Assembly (NCBI GenBank): GCA_016868105.1 | Contig: VGIA01000013.1 | Coordinates: 1-36,988 of the forward strand | Source: Betaproteobacteria bacterium | GTDB taxonomy: Bacteria; Pseudomonadota; Gammaproteobacteria; Burkholderiales; SG8-39 | Length of the DNA: 36,988 bases | Direction: 5' to 3' | Shown: piece by piece, positions 17,609 through 32,407 of the stretch | How the letters are laid out: each line of letters begins with the position of its first letter | Numbering within the stretch: the first letter of the stretch is position 1 | Made by a program: the position numbers and the translations under genes | The notes under the pieces: generated by a model | What the model was told of the DNA's origin: nothing | Seen by the model: only the letters and a program-made list of their open reading frames with translations | Database searches by the model: none

Positions 17609-18422
17609 CGCTGGCGCGGATCTCCTCCGCGTCCGGCGCCCCGGGTTCGCGCGCCAGGTAGTCCCGCAGGTCCTGCAGCGCCGGGCGCCAGCATTCCAGC
17701 TGCTGGTAGACCAGCCCGCGGTCGCGCAGGTCGGCCGACGAATCCGGCGCCACGATGATCATCCGGTTCAGGACCTCCAGCAGGCGCTCGGGCTGGTTAT
17801 TCTCGCGGTAGATCGCCTTCAGGTTGCGCAGCAGCCGCGCCAGAATCTGGCGCTTGCCGGCCGGCTCTAGGAAGCTGTCCAGCGCCAGCTGCTCGACCGG
17901 GACCCTGCCGGCCGCCCCCGGCGGGATGAGGCGCTTCAGCCGCTCGCGCAGCTCCTCCCCGGACTGCGGCATGCCGCCGGAGAACGGATCGAGCACCAGA
18001 GTGCCGCCGCGCACCTGCAGCCGCACGAGGAAGTGGCCCGGGAACGAGACCCCCTCCACCGGCAGGCCGATGCGGCGGCCGATCTCCATGTACAGCACCG
18101 CCAGCGTGATCGGGATCCCGGTGCGCCGGTCGATCACTTCGTTGAGGTAGGAGTTGCGCGGATCGTAGTAGTCCCTGGTGTTGCCGCTGTAGCCGAGGTC
18201 GTCGAACAGGAATTCGTTGAGCGCCACCACCTTCTCCTCCGGCGCGATGTCCACGCCCAGGCGCGCGCGCAGGCCCCTGGCGTGCCGTTCCAGCTCGCCG
18301 ACATAGCCCTCGACGTCCAGCGCCGGGTAGGCGTCCTCGGCCAGCAGCAGGCAGGCGCGCGCGAGGTCGATGCGGGAATCCTCCTCGTCGATGGCGTTGG
18401 CGAAGGTCTCCAGCGCGTCCAT
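17571..18422 (-). CDS. SirB1-like protein (transglutaminase-like fold plus TPR region)
   Basis: 283 residues. The N-terminal two thirds match the SirB1/DUF1347 transglutaminase-like family: LNEFLFDDLGYSGNTRDYYDPRNSYLNEVIDRRTGIPITLAVLYMEI is split over residues 68-114, then GVSFPGHFLVRL and LVLDPFSGG. The C-terminal part (about 205-283) looks like TPR helices, RNLKAIYRENNQPERLLEVLNR and DRGLVYQQLECW. The characteristic Cys of true transglutaminases is not obvious, so the enzymatic role is unclear. It is probably cotranscribed with murJ, whose stop lies 10 bases upstream. It is convergent with and overlaps the DUF962 gene. Confidence 0.88.
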   Translation of the reverse strand: MDALETFANAIDEEDSRIDLARACLLLAEDAYPALDVEGYVGELERHARGLRARLGVDIAPEEKVVALNEFLFDDLGYSGNTRDYYDPRNSYLNEVIDRRTGIPITLAVLYMEIGRRIGLPVEGVSFPGHFLVRLQVRGGTLVLDPFSGGMPQSGEELRERLKRLIPPGAAGRVPVEQLALDSFLEPAGKRQILARLLRNLKAIYRENNQPERLLEVLNRMIIVAPDSSADLRDRGLVYQQLECWRPALQDLRDYLAREPGAPDAEEIRASAMELTRRCARLS

Positions 18423-18432
18423 ACCCGCCAGC

Positions 18433-19971
18433 CTACTGCGCCCCGCGGCGCGAGAAGTCCCGCAGCCGCAAGCCGAACGCCGCGAGGCAGGCGCCGTAGA
18501 CCGCCATGCCCAGGACCACCAGCCCGGCCAGCGCCGGCACCCGCGCCTGCCAGCCCGCGGCCAGCCACCAGGCGCTGTCCCCCATCGCGTACCAGAGCGT
18601 GGCGGACATGGCTGCGGCCGACGCCGCCAGCTTCAGGAAGAACCCGATCCAGCCCGGCTGCGGCGCGTAAATGCCGTGCCGGCGCAGGCCGCCGTAGAGC
18701 AGCGCCGCATTGAGCAGCGCGCCCAGCGCGAGCGCCAGCGCGAGGCCGGCGTGCTTGAGCGGCCCGATCAGGATTGCGTTCATGACCTGCGTCCCGAGCA
18801 GCGTGATGATGCCGATGCGCACCGGCGTCGCCACGTTCTGCCGCGCGTAGAAGCCCGGGGCGAGGATCTTCACCAGGATCATGCCCACCAGGCCCGCGCT
18901 GTAGGCGACCAGCGCCTCGCGCGTCGCCCAGGTGTCCGCGGCGCCGAAGCGGCCGTACTGGAACAGCGTCGCGACCAGCGGCAGCGCCAGGACCGCGAGC
19001 GCGGCGGCCGCCGGAAGCGCCAGCAGCAGCGTCAGGCGCAGCCCCCAGTCGAGCAGGCGGCTGTAGTCCTGCCTCGCGTCGCTGGCGTGGTAACGGGCGA
19101 GGCTGGGCAGCAGGATGGTGCCCAACGCGACGCCGAGCAGGCCGGCGGGGAATTCCATCAGGCGGTCGGCGTAGTACAACCAGGACACGCTGCCGGTGAC
19201 CAGGAACGAGGCGAACACGGTGTTGATCAGCAGCGACAGCTGGCTCACCGAGACCCCGAACACCGCAGGGGCCATCAGCTTCAGCACCCGGCGCATGCCC
19301 TCGTGCGCCAGGTTCAGGCGCCAGCGCGGCAGCATGCCGATGCGGGCAAGGGCCGGGAGCTGAAGCAGCAGCTGCAATACCCCGCCGACAAACACGGCCC
19401 AGGCGAGCACCAGCACCGGCGGGTCGAACCGATCGGCGAAGAACGCGGCGCCGACGATGAAGGAGACGTTGAGCAGTGCCGGGGCGACCGCCGGCACCGC
19501 GAAGCGGCTCCAGGTGTTGAGCACGCCCGCGGCGAGCGCCACCAGGGAGATGAACACGATGTAGGGGAAGGTGATGCGCAGCATGGCCACCGCGAGGGCG
19601 AACTTGCCTGGCTCGGCGGCGAAGCCCGGGGCGGTGAGATGGACGATGAAGGGGGCGGCGATCACCCCCAGCGCGGCGGTGGCGAGCAGCGCGAGCAACA
19701 GCACCGTGGCGACGCTGTCGAGCAGTTGCCGGACCGCCTCGGGGGATTGCCGCGTCTTGGCCTCGCCCAGGATGGGCACGAAGGCCTGGGAAAACGCCCC
19801 TTCCCCGAACAGCCGCCGCAGCAGGTTGGGGATGCGGAAGGCGACGAAGAAGGCGTCGGTCATGAGGCCGGCGCCGAACACCCGGGCGATGAAGAAGTCC
19901 CGCACGAACCCGAGCACCCGGGAAATCAGGGTCAGGCTGCTGACGGTGGCGAGGGCACGCAGCAGGTTCAT
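18433..19971 (-). CDS. murJ: Lipid II flippase
   Basis: Moves lipid II across the inner membrane for peptidoglycan synthesis (MOP superfamily). It is 512 residues with about 14 membrane helices. The opening [25 protein letters not shown] is the MurJ signature, and [38 protein letters not shown] (spanning 34-71) is the family core. Conserved charged residues of helix 1-2 (Arg18, Arg24, Asp25) are present. It is divergent from rpsT, the arrangement also known for mviN and rpsT in other proteobacteria. No clear Shine-Dalgarno sequence precedes the ATG. Confidence 0.96.
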   Translation of the reverse strand: MNLLRALATVSSLTLISRVLGFVRDFFIARVFGAGLMTDAFFVAFRIPNLLRRLFGEGAFSQAFVPILGEAKTRQSPEAVRQLLDSVATVLLLALLATAALGVIAAPFIVHLTAPGFAAEPGKFALAVAMLRITFPYIVFISLVALAAGVLNTWSRFAVPAVAPALLNVSFIVGAAFFADRFDPPVLVLAWAVFVGGVLQLLLQLPALARIGMLPRWRLNLAHEGMRRVLKLMAPAVFGVSVSQLSLLINTVFASFLVTGSVSWLYYADRLMEFPAGLLGVALGTILLPSLARYHASDARQDYSRLLDWGLRLTLLLALPAAAALAVLALPLVATLFQYGRFGAADTWATREALVAYSAGLVGMILVKILAPGFYARQNVATPVRIGIITLLGTQVMNAILIGPLKHAGLALALALGALLNAALLYGGLRRHGIYAPQPGWIGFFLKLAASAAAMSATLWYAMGDSAWWLAAGWQARVPALAGLVVLGMAVYGACLAAFGLRLRDFSRRGAQ

Positions 19972-20011
19972 GCGACCGGGCAGAGAGCAGGGCAGAGGCG
20001 GGGGTTCATGC

Positions 20012-20017
20012 TAGAAT
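20012..20017 (+). promoter_or_regulatory. -10-like hexamer TAGAAT for rpsT
   Basis: TAGAAT 28 bases before the rpsT ATG. It would give a leader of about 22 bases. No consensus -35 is seen. Confidence 0.4.
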
Positions 20018-20041
20018 CCGGCCCCTTTTCAAGACCGGATT
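20015..20041 (+). repeat. Inverted repeat in front of rpsT
   Basis: AATCCGG (20015-20021) and CCGGATT (20035-20041) are perfect 7-bp arms around a 13-base loop, ending 4 bases before the rpsT ATG, where no Shine-Dalgarno sequence is present. It could be a translational control hairpin or a DNA operator overlapping the -10 box. Confidence 0.35.
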
Positions 20042-20045
20042 TTCC

Positions 20046-20309
20046 ATGGCAAACATCAAGTCCGCGCAGAAGCGCGCCCGCCAGGCGGTGCAGCGCCGCG
20101 CCCGCAACGTCAGCCTGCGCACCGCCGCGCGCAGCGCCATCAAGGAGGTGAAGAAGGCGATCGCGGCCGGCGACAAGAAGCTCGCCGCCGCCGCGCTGGC
20201 GAGGTCGCAGGCCGTGATCGACCGCGTCGCCGGCAAGGGCGTGCTGCACAGGAACGCCGCGGCGCGCCACAAGAGCCGCCTTGCCGGCGCCATCAAGGCG
20301 CTTCCTTAA
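20046..20309 (+). CDS. rpsT: 30S ribosomal protein S20
   Basis: Primary 16S rRNA-binding protein of the small subunit. It has 87 residues, the normal length, and is Lys/Arg/Ala-rich and helical. [20 protein letters not shown] and [12 protein letters not shown] are diagnostic. No Shine-Dalgarno sequence is seen; an inverted repeat reaches almost to the start codon. The TAA stop shares the bases TTAA with the stop of the DUF3579 gene on the other strand. Confidence 0.98.
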   Translation: MANIKSAQKRARQAVQRRARNVSLRTAARSAIKEVKKAIAAGDKKLAAAALARSQAVIDRVAGKGVLHRNAAARHKSRLAGAIKALP

Positions 20310-20645
20310 TCTGTGTCTCCCGCTCGCTGCAGACTGGCGAGCTCGGTCCGTCCGGCGCCGCGCCCGTCGCGCCTCTGCAGTTGGTTGCCCTTCGCAAAGC
20401 TGGGCAGGAAGCGGTCCGCCACCGCTTCGAGTGCCTGCGGCCGCACATCGACCACCACGCAGCGCACGCCGGCGGAATTGACCGGATGCGCGTAAGGGGA
20501 ACACTGCATGCGGCGCTCGCCGCCGAAGGCCGCCATGACGCCGCACAGGGGCCCGGCCCAGTCGCCGGGCCGCAACGGCCTGCCCTCCAGGGTCACGCCC
20601 CCGGATGACGAACTCCACCACGCTGTCGCCGGCCTGCTCGGGCAT
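20306..20645 (-). pseudogene. DUF3579-family gene interrupted by a single-base frameshift
   Basis: Two frames carry one conserved protein. The first reads MPEQAGDSVVEFVIRG; after a run of five G (C on the plus strand, 20598-20602) the second continues GVTLEGRPLRPGDWAGPLCG, then FGGERRMQCSPYAHPV and GVRCVVVDVRPQALEAVADRFL. The order VIRGVTxxGxxxRPxDWAxxLCGVMxxF...SPYxxPVxxxGVxCVVVD is the DUF3579 pattern of betaproteobacteria (function unknown). Removing one G from the run gives one 112-residue frame from 20645 to the stop at 20306. Either the gene is broken, or the run is a sequencing error or a programmed or phase-variable site. TATGAT lies 5 bases before the ATG. Confidence 0.8.
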
Positions 20646-20667
20646 GCGAAATCATAGCTCATAGCCG

Positions 20668-22653
20668 ATGGCCAAACCGCTGAGCCGCATCCTCGTCATC
20701 GAGGACGAGCCGCTGGTGCTGCGCGAGATCCTGAAGGGCCTGAACGCCGCGGCGCGCGCGCTCGACAACCCGTTCGGCATCGCTTTCGGCGGCGTCGCCA
20801 CCGCGCAGGCGGCGCTGGCGGCAATCGAGGCCGACGGCGACATCCAGGCGGTGCTGGTGGACGACAAGCTCTACACGCTGGAGGGCGCCTCCCCGCGGCG
20901 CAGCGCCGCGAAGACGCTGCAGATGTCGGCGCTGGAGCTGGTCCAGCGCATCACCGGCCTGCGCCCGGAGCTCAACGTCTACATCCTGATCGCCAAGGAG
21001 CAGGAGGACGAGGTGGTGGACGCGCTGTTCTCCGAGGCGGTGGACGGCTACTTCTACCGCGAGGAGCGCGACTACCGCGGCATCTACCGCATCCTCAACG
21101 CCCAGATCCAGGAGAAGGCGCGCACGCCCTTCACCGACCAGCTGAAGAACTACGTCTGGATGGCGAAGGACCAGTGGCACACGCCCGGGCATTCGTCGGG
21201 CGAGTCCCTGCGCGGCAGCCCGTGGGTGAGCGACTTCTACGAGTTCATGGGCGACCATGTGTTCGACGCCGACCTCTCGGTGTCGGTGCCGATGCTGGAT
21301 TCACTGATGGAGCCCAAGGGCGTGATTGCGGAAGCGCAGGCGATGGCGGCCAAGGCCTTCGGCGCGCGCAGCACCTTCTTCGCCACCAACGGCACCTCGA
21401 GCGCGAACAAGGTCATCTTCCAGACCCTGCTCGCCCCGGGCGAGAAGCTGCTGCTGGACCGCAACTGCCACAAAAGCGTGCACCACGGCGTGGTGCTCTC
21501 GGGCGCGCAGCCGGTGTACCTGGACAGCGCGCTCAACCGCCGCTTCGGCCTCTACGGCCCGGTGCCGCGCAAGAGCATCCTGGAGGCGATCCGGCGCCAT
21601 CCGGACGCCGAGGCGCTGATCCTCACCTCCTGCACCTACGACGGCCTGCGCTACGACCTGGCGCCGATCGTCGCCGCGGCGCATGCCGGGGGCATCAAGG
21701 TGATCGTGGACGAAGCCTGGTATGGCTTCGCGCGCTTCCACCCCGAATTCCGGCCGACCGCGCTCGAGGCGGGAGCCGACTACGCCACGCAGTCCACGCA
21801 CAAGGTGCTGTCGGCGTTCTCGCAGGCCTCGATGATCCACGTCAACGACCCGGAGTTCCGCGAGCACCTGTTCCGCGAGAACTTCAACATGCACACCTCG
21901 ACCTCGCCGCAGTACGCACTGATCGCGAGCCTGGACGTGGCGCGCAAGCAGGCGGTGATGGAGGGCTACAAGCTGCTCGCCCGCACGCTGGTGCTGGCGC
22001 GCGAGCTGCGCCAGCAGATCAGCGCCACCGGCGTGTTCCGGGTGCTGGAGCTGGAGGACCTGCTGCCCGAGGAGGTGCGCCACGACGGCATCCGGCTGGA
22101 CCCCACCAAGGTCACGGTGGACGTCTCCGGCTGCGGCTACACCGTGGACGAGCTGCAACAGGAGTTGTTTGACCGCTACAACATCCAGATCGAGAAGAGC
22201 ACCTTCAACACCATCACCCTGCTGCTCTCGATCGGCACCACCCGCTCGAAGGTCTCGCGCCTGTACGACGCCCTGATGCGGATCGCTCGGGAGAAGCGCG
22301 CGGCGCGTCGCCTGGTGCGCACACCCGAGATCCCCGCCTTCACCAAGCTGCGCTACCTGCCGCGCGACGCCTACTACTGCGGCGGCGAACTGGTGCCGGT
22401 GTTCGACGACCAGGAGCGCGTGAACCGGGCCCTCCGGGGACGGGTCTGCGCCGACGGCGTCGTGCCCTACCCGCCCGGCATCCCGGTGCTGGTGCCCGGC
22501 CAGCTGATCACCCCGGCCATCGCCCAGTACCTCGCCAACCTGCTGCGCTCGCAGAAGCGCATCGAGCTGCACGGCATCGTGCAGGAGGGCTACCAGCCCT
22601 GCGTGCGGGCGCTCAGGCCGGCCGAGGAGCGCGGCCTGCGCAGGATCGGCTGA
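20668..22653 (+). CDS. Orn/Lys/Arg decarboxylase, fold-I (aspartate aminotransferase fold)
   Basis: PLP-dependent basic amino acid decarboxylase of the AdiA/LdcC/SpeC type, 661 residues, somewhat shorter than the E. coli enzymes (about 710-755). The N-terminal wing (residues 7-135) is receiver-like: RILVIEDEP, AVLVDD (Asp65-Asp66), and YILIAKEQEDEVVDALFSEA. The PLP domain has TPGHSSGESLRGSP, FATNGTSSANK, DEAWYGFARFHPEF and the PLP lysine Lys379 in STHKVLSAFSQ. The C-terminal domain ends with PYPPGIPVLVPGQ and GIVQEGYQP. Substrate (Arg, Orn or Lys) cannot be fixed from sequence. It is first in the polyamine operon, 22 bases from the divergent DUF3579 start, and 80 bases before speA. Confidence 0.9.
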   Translation: MAKPLSRILVIEDEPLVLREILKGLNAAARALDNPFGIAFGGVATAQAALAAIEADGDIQAVLVDDKLYTLEGASPRRSAAKTLQMSALELVQRITGLRPELNVYILIAKEQEDEVVDALFSEAVDGYFYREERDYRGIYRILNAQIQEKARTPFTDQLKNYVWMAKDQWHTPGHSSGESLRGSPWVSDFYEFMGDHVFDADLSVSVPMLDSLMEPKGVIAEAQAMAAKAFGARSTFFATNGTSSANKVIFQTLLAPGEKLLLDRNCHKSVHHGVVLSGAQPVYLDSALNRRFGLYGPVPRKSILEAIRRHPDAEALILTSCTYDGLRYDLAPIVAAAHAGGIKVIVDEAWYGFARFHPEFRPTALEAGADYATQSTHKVLSAFSQASMIHVNDPEFREHLFRENFNMHTSTSPQYALIASLDVARKQAVMEGYKLLARTLVLARELRQQISATGVFRVLELEDLLPEEVRHDGIRLDPTKVTVDVSGCGYTVDELQQELFDRYNIQIEKSTFNTITLLLSIGTTRSKVSRLYDALMRIAREKRAARRLVRTPEIPAFTKLRYLPRDAYYCGGELVPVFDDQERVNRALRGRVCADGVVPYPPGIPVLVPGQLITPAIAQYLANLLRSQKRIELHGIVQEGYQPCVRALRPAEERGLRRIG

Positions 22654-22733
22654 GCGAACCGGCGCGCGGCTTTCACCCGGCCGCAACCTCGATCAGGCTT
22701 GCTCTGAGCCGCGTCGGCAGGAGACACTTCGGG

Positions 22734-24713
<1,980 letters not shown>

Positions 24714-24733
24714 AGCGGAGGAAATACAGGCCC

Positions 24734-27094
<2,361 letters not shown>

Positions 27095-27098
<4 letters not shown>

Positions 27099-27961
27099 GC
27101 GCGCCCGCGGCGCGCTTCCTCGACACCGAGGTGCCGGAACTGCCGCCGGAACAGGCGCGCTTCCACGTCCTGCCGGTCCCCTACGAGAAGACCGTGTCCT
27201 ACGGGCACGGCACGGCGCTGGGCCCGGGCGCGATCATCGCCGCCTCCGGCCAGCTGGAGCGCTTCGACGGCGCCAGCGACCCCGGCGCCGAGGGCATCTA
27301 CACCTGGCCGGCGGTGGACTGCAGCGGCGCGCCGCAACGGGTCATCGACGACATCGCCGCCGCGGTCCGGCGGATCCTCGCCCTGGGCAAGCTGCCGGTG
27401 GTGCTGGGGGGCGAGCACACCGTCACCTGGGGCGTGGTGAAGGGCTACCTGGAGGCCGGCGTGAAGGATTTCGGCGTGGTCCAGATCGACGCCCACGCCG
27501 ACCTGCGCGAGGCCTACCGGGGCGACCGCTACAGCCACGCCAGCGTGATGCGCCGCGTCGTCGAGGCCGGCGTGGCGCTGGTGCAGCTGGGCAACCGGGC
27601 CTACTGCGAGGAGGAGCGGGACGCGCGCCGCAAGCACGGCGTGCTCGCCCACGACGCGATCCAGATCGTGCCCGGCGGGGTGTCGCGCATCACGCTGCCG
27701 CAGGGTTTCCCGGAAAATGTGTTCTTCACCCTCGACGTGGATGGCATGGACCCGTCGGTGCTGCCCGCCACCGGCACCCCGGTGCCGGGGGGGCTGGGCT
27801 GGTACCAGACCCTGGGCCTGTTCGAATCGGTCGCGCGGCAGCGGCGCATCATCGGCTTCGACATCATGGAGTTCGCGCCCATCGCCGGCTTGCACGCGTT
27901 CGACTTCACCGCGGCGCTGCTGGCCTACAAAATGATGGGCATCGTGCAGCGTTGCGGCTGA
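27095..27961 (+). CDS. speB: Agmatinase (ureohydrolase family)
   Basis: Hydrolyses agmatine to putrescine and urea with a two-Mn centre. It has 288 residues. All six metal ligands are seen: His108 (GGEHT), Asp132, His134 and Asp136 (DAHADLR), and Asp214 and Asp216 (DVDGMDP). SVLPATGTPVPGG and GFDIMEFAP are standard. The GTG start at 27095 overlaps the nspC stop (GTGA). Agmatinase rather than arginase is inferred from the operon, because SpeA supplies agmatine. A strong terminator follows 55 bases after the stop. Confidence 0.92.
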
Positions 27962-28016
27962 AGCCGGGGACGCGCCGCCCTCTACACAAGGCCGCAAAGC
28001 CCTGATACGATTCCTG

Positions 28017-28043
28017 AAACGGCGGTTCCGGGACCGCCGTTTT
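28017..28043 (+). terminator. Rho-independent terminator of the polyamine operon
   Basis: AAACGGCGGT (28017-28026) pairs perfectly with ACCGCCGTTT (28033-28042) around a 6-base loop, ending in TTTT and then GCATTTT. It separates speB from argD. Confidence 0.85.
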
Positions 28044-28078
28044 GCATTTTGCCAGCCGATCCGGCAAGGGAGTTGCCG

Positions 28079-29287
28079 ATGAGCCACGTCATGAACACCT
28101 ACGCCCGCCAGCCGGTCGAGTTCGTGCGCGGCCAGGGCGCCTGGCTCTACGACGCGGCGGGCAGGAAGTACCTCGATGCGCTCGCCGGCATCGCGGTCAA
28201 CACCCTCGGGCACAACCACCCGCGGCTGGTGCGCGCGCTCACCGAGCAGGTCGGCCGCATCATCCACACCTCCAACCTGTTCCAGAACCCGCTGCAGGAG
28301 CAGGCCGCGGACCGGGTCGCGGAAATCACCGGCCTGGACGAGGTCTTCTTCTGCAATTCCGGGCTGGAGGCCAACGAGGCCGCCATCAAGGTGGCGCGCA
28401 AGTACGGCCACGACCGCGGCGTCAACGAGCCTGCCATCATCGTCATGGAGAAGGCCTTCCACGGCCGCTCCCTGGCCACCCTCTCGGCCGGTGGCAGCCG
28501 CAAGGTGCAGGCGGGCTTCGAGCCGCTGGTGCAGGGATTCGTGCGCGTACCGCTCAACGACCTGGAGGCGGTGCGCCAGGTCGCGGCGCGCAACAACAAC
28601 GTGGTCGCCGTGTTCGTCGAGCCGATCCAGGGCGAAGCTGGCATCAACGTCTCGCCTCTGGAGTACCTGAAGGGGCTCAAGGACATCTGCGACCGCCGCC
28701 AGTGGCTGTTCATCTCCGACGAGGTGCAGTGCGGCCTGGGCCGGACCGGCAGGTGGTTCGTCTACCAGCACGCCGGTTTCCTGCCGGACGTGGTGCCGCT
28801 CGCCAAGGGCCTCGCCGGCGGCGTGCCGGTGGGCGCCTGCGTGGTGGGCAACCGCGCCAAAGGCGTATTCAAGCCCGGCAACCACGGCTCCACTTTCGGC
28901 GGCAACCCGCTCGCCATGGCCGGGGTCATTGCGACCATCGACACCATGAAGGATGAGGGACTGCTGGAGAACGCGGCCCGCGTCGGCAACGCCATCCGCG
29001 AGGGCATGGCCGCCGGCCTCCAGGGCCTGCCTGGCGTGGTCGAAGTCCGCGGCATGGGCATGATGATCGGCATCGAGCTCGATCGCCCCTGCGGCGAGCT
29101 GGTGAAGATGGGCCTGGAGGCGGGCATCGTGTTCAACGTCACCGCCGACAACGTGGTCCGCCTGCTGCCGCCGCTCGTTCTGACCGCGGATGAGGGCCGC
29201 GAAGTGGTGGCGCGCCTCGCGCCGCTGGTGCGGGAATTCCTCTCGCGGGGCGCGACCCCCCAGGCGAAGACCGCAGCCGCGCGCTGA
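28079..29287 (+). CDS. argD: Acetylornithine/succinyldiaminopimelate aminotransferase
   Basis: PLP aminotransferase class III, making N-acetylornithine in arginine synthesis and often N-succinyl-LL-DAP in lysine synthesis. It has 402 residues. ALAGIAVNTLGHNHP, FFCNSGLEANEAAIK, MEKAFHGR, VEPIQGEAGI, SDEVQCGLGRTG and the PLP lysine Lys243 (PLAKGLAGG) are present. The ATG at 28079 has AAGGGAG six bases upstream; in-frame earlier codons are not preceded by one. argF follows after 10 bases, so argD-argF-lysE is an operon after the polyamine terminator. Confidence 0.95.
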   Translation: MSHVMNTYARQPVEFVRGQGAWLYDAAGRKYLDALAGIAVNTLGHNHPRLVRALTEQVGRIIHTSNLFQNPLQEQAADRVAEITGLDEVFFCNSGLEANEAAIKVARKYGHDRGVNEPAIIVMEKAFHGRSLATLSAGGSRKVQAGFEPLVQGFVRVPLNDLEAVRQVAARNNNVVAVFVEPIQGEAGINVSPLEYLKGLKDICDRRQWLFISDEVQCGLGRTGRWFVYQHAGFLPDVVPLAKGLAGGVPVGACVVGNRAKGVFKPGNHGSTFGGNPLAMAGVIATIDTMKDEGLLENAARVGNAIREGMAAGLQGLPGVVEVRGMGMMIGIELDRPCGELVKMGLEAGIVFNVTADNVVRLLPPLVLTADEGREVVARLAPLVREFLSRGATPQAKTAAAR

Positions 29288-29297
29288 AGGCCCTGCC

Positions 29298-30221
29298 ATG
29301 CCCGCGCCCCACGCCACCCCGCGTCACTACCTGCGTTTCAGGGACTTCTCGCGCAAGGAGTACGAGTACCTGTTCGCGCGCACGCGCTGGATCAAGGACC
29401 GCTACAAGCGCTACCAACGCTACTGGCCGCTGGAGGACCGCACCCTGGCGATGATCTTCGAGAAGGAGAGCACGCGCACCCGGCTGTCGTTCGAGGCCGG
29501 CATGCACCAGTTGGGGGGCGCGGCGATCTTCCTCAGTACCCGCGACTCGCAATTGGGGCGCGGCGAGCCTGTGGAGGACGCCGCGCGGGTGATCTCGCGC
29601 ATGTGCGACATCGTGATGATCCGCACCTTCGAGCAGGAAACGATCGACCGGTTCGCGCGCAATTCCCGCGTCCCGGTGATCAACGGCCTCACCAACGAGT
29701 ACCACCCCTGCCAGATCCTGGCCGACATCTACACCTTTCGGGAGCGGCGCGGCTCGATCGCGGGCAAGACCGTGGCCTGGATCGGCGACTCCAACAACGT
29801 CTGCAACACCTGGCTGCAGGCGGCGGAGGTGTTCGGCTTCAACATGCACGTCTCCACCCCGCCAGGCTACGAGAAGGGTCTGGAGAAGGGGGCGGGGAAA
29901 TATCGCCACTTTGCCGACCCGCTGAAGGCGGCCAGAGGTGCGCATCTGGTCACCACCGACGTCTGGACCTCAATGGGCTTCGAGGCCGAGAACCGCAGGC
30001 GCAAGAAGGCCTTTGCAGGCTGGCAGGTCAACGCGCAACTGATGCGCACCGCGCGCAAGGATGCGCTCTTCATGCACTGCCTGCCGGCGCACCGTGGCGA
30101 GGAAGTCACCGCCGAGGTGATCGACGGCCCGCAGAGCGTGGTGTGGGACGAGGCGGAGAACCGCCTGCACGTGCAGAAGGCGCTGCTGGAATTCCTGCTG
30201 CTGGGCAAGGTGAAGGGCTAG
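29298..30221 (+). CDS. argF: Ornithine carbamoyltransferase
   Basis: Makes citrulline from ornithine and carbamoyl phosphate. It has 307 residues. The carbamoyl-phosphate loop is STRTR at 58-62 (FEKESTRTRLSFE). Also present are HPCQILADIYTF, the ornithine motif VWTSMGFE (SMG loop) and the catalytic HCLP at 260-263 followed by AHRGEEV. AAGG lies 7 bases before the ATG. The LysE-type gene starts 3 bases after the stop. Confidence 0.96.
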   Translation: MPAPHATPRHYLRFRDFSRKEYEYLFARTRWIKDRYKRYQRYWPLEDRTLAMIFEKESTRTRLSFEAGMHQLGGAAIFLSTRDSQLGRGEPVEDAARVISRMCDIVMIRTFEQETIDRFARNSRVPVINGLTNEYHPCQILADIYTFRERRGSIAGKTVAWIGDSNNVCNTWLQAAEVFGFNMHVSTPPGYEKGLEKGAGKYRHFADPLKAARGAHLVTTDVWTSMGFEAENRRRKKAFAGWQVNAQLMRTARKDALFMHCLPAHRGEEVTAEVIDGPQSVVWDEAENRLHVQKALLEFLLLGKVKG

Positions 30222-30224
30222 CCG

Positions 30225-30854
30225 GTGTTCGCGGTCGCGGACCTGGGCGTTGCCGACTACTGGGCCTTCGTCGCGGCGGTGATCGTGTTCCTCGCCATCC
30301 CCGGCGTCGGCAACCTCGCCATCATCACCTCCACCAGCAAGGGCCGGATCCCGGGCGGCCTCGCCGCGACCCTGGGCGTCATCGTCGCCGACCAGGTCCT
30401 GATGTGGCTCGCCGTGGCGGGCGTGGCCGCCATCCTCACCTCGCAGCCCACCCTGTTCGGCATCGTGCAGTACGCCGGAGCAAGCTACCTCGCCTACCTG
30501 GGCGGGCGCATGATCCTCGCCAGGCCCGGAGACGCGCCGGTGCTCGACATGCAGCCACGGCGTTACCTCCAGCAGGCCATGCTGATCACCCTGCTCAACC
30601 CCAAGGCGATCGTGTTCTACATGGCTTTCTTCCCGCTGTTCGTCGACCCGGCGCGGCACCAGGGCCTGGTCACCTTCGGCGTGATGGCGGCGACGATCGC
30701 GCTGCTCACCCTCCTGTACTGCGTCGCCCTCATGAGCCTGGTGCACTTGGCCGCCGAGCGCGTGCGCGGCAACCCGCGCCTGACGCTCTGGCTGAACCGG
30801 ATCGCGGGCACCATGCTGGTGGGCTTCAGCGTCAAGCTCGCGCTCGGCAAGTAG
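30225..30854 (+). CDS. LysE/RhtB family amino acid exporter
   Basis: Inner-membrane protein of the LysE translocator family, which exports amino acids such as Lys, Arg, Thr or homoserine. It has 209 residues and about six hydrophobic helices. FLAIPGVGNLAIITSTSKGR corresponds to the family opening xPGPxxxxxxxxxxxxG, here with PGVGN in place of the usual PGPN/D. YAGASYLAYLGGRMI and LITLLNPKAIVFYMAFFPLFV are conserved. The start is GTG at 30225, three bases after argF, so it is translated with the arginine genes; arginine or ornithine export is a reasonable guess only. It is convergent with argG, 13 bases apart. Confidence 0.88.
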   Translation: MFAVADLGVADYWAFVAAVIVFLAIPGVGNLAIITSTSKGRIPGGLAATLGVIVADQVLMWLAVAGVAAILTSQPTLFGIVQYAGASYLAYLGGRMILARPGDAPVLDMQPRRYLQQAMLITLLNPKAIVFYMAFFPLFVDPARHQGLVTFGVMAATIALLTLLYCVALMSLVHLAAERVRGNPRLTLWLNRIAGTMLVGFSVKLALGK

Positions 30855-30867
30855 CGCGCCCCGGCGG

Positions 30868-32393
<1,526 letters not shown>

Positions 32394-32407
32394 GCCCGGA
32401 GCCCGCC

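Noticed and set aside
27983-28011. Possible promoter (TACACA, 17 bases, TACGAT) before argD
   Set aside because: It lies upstream of the strong terminator, so transcripts would be stopped before argD; the boxes are weak.
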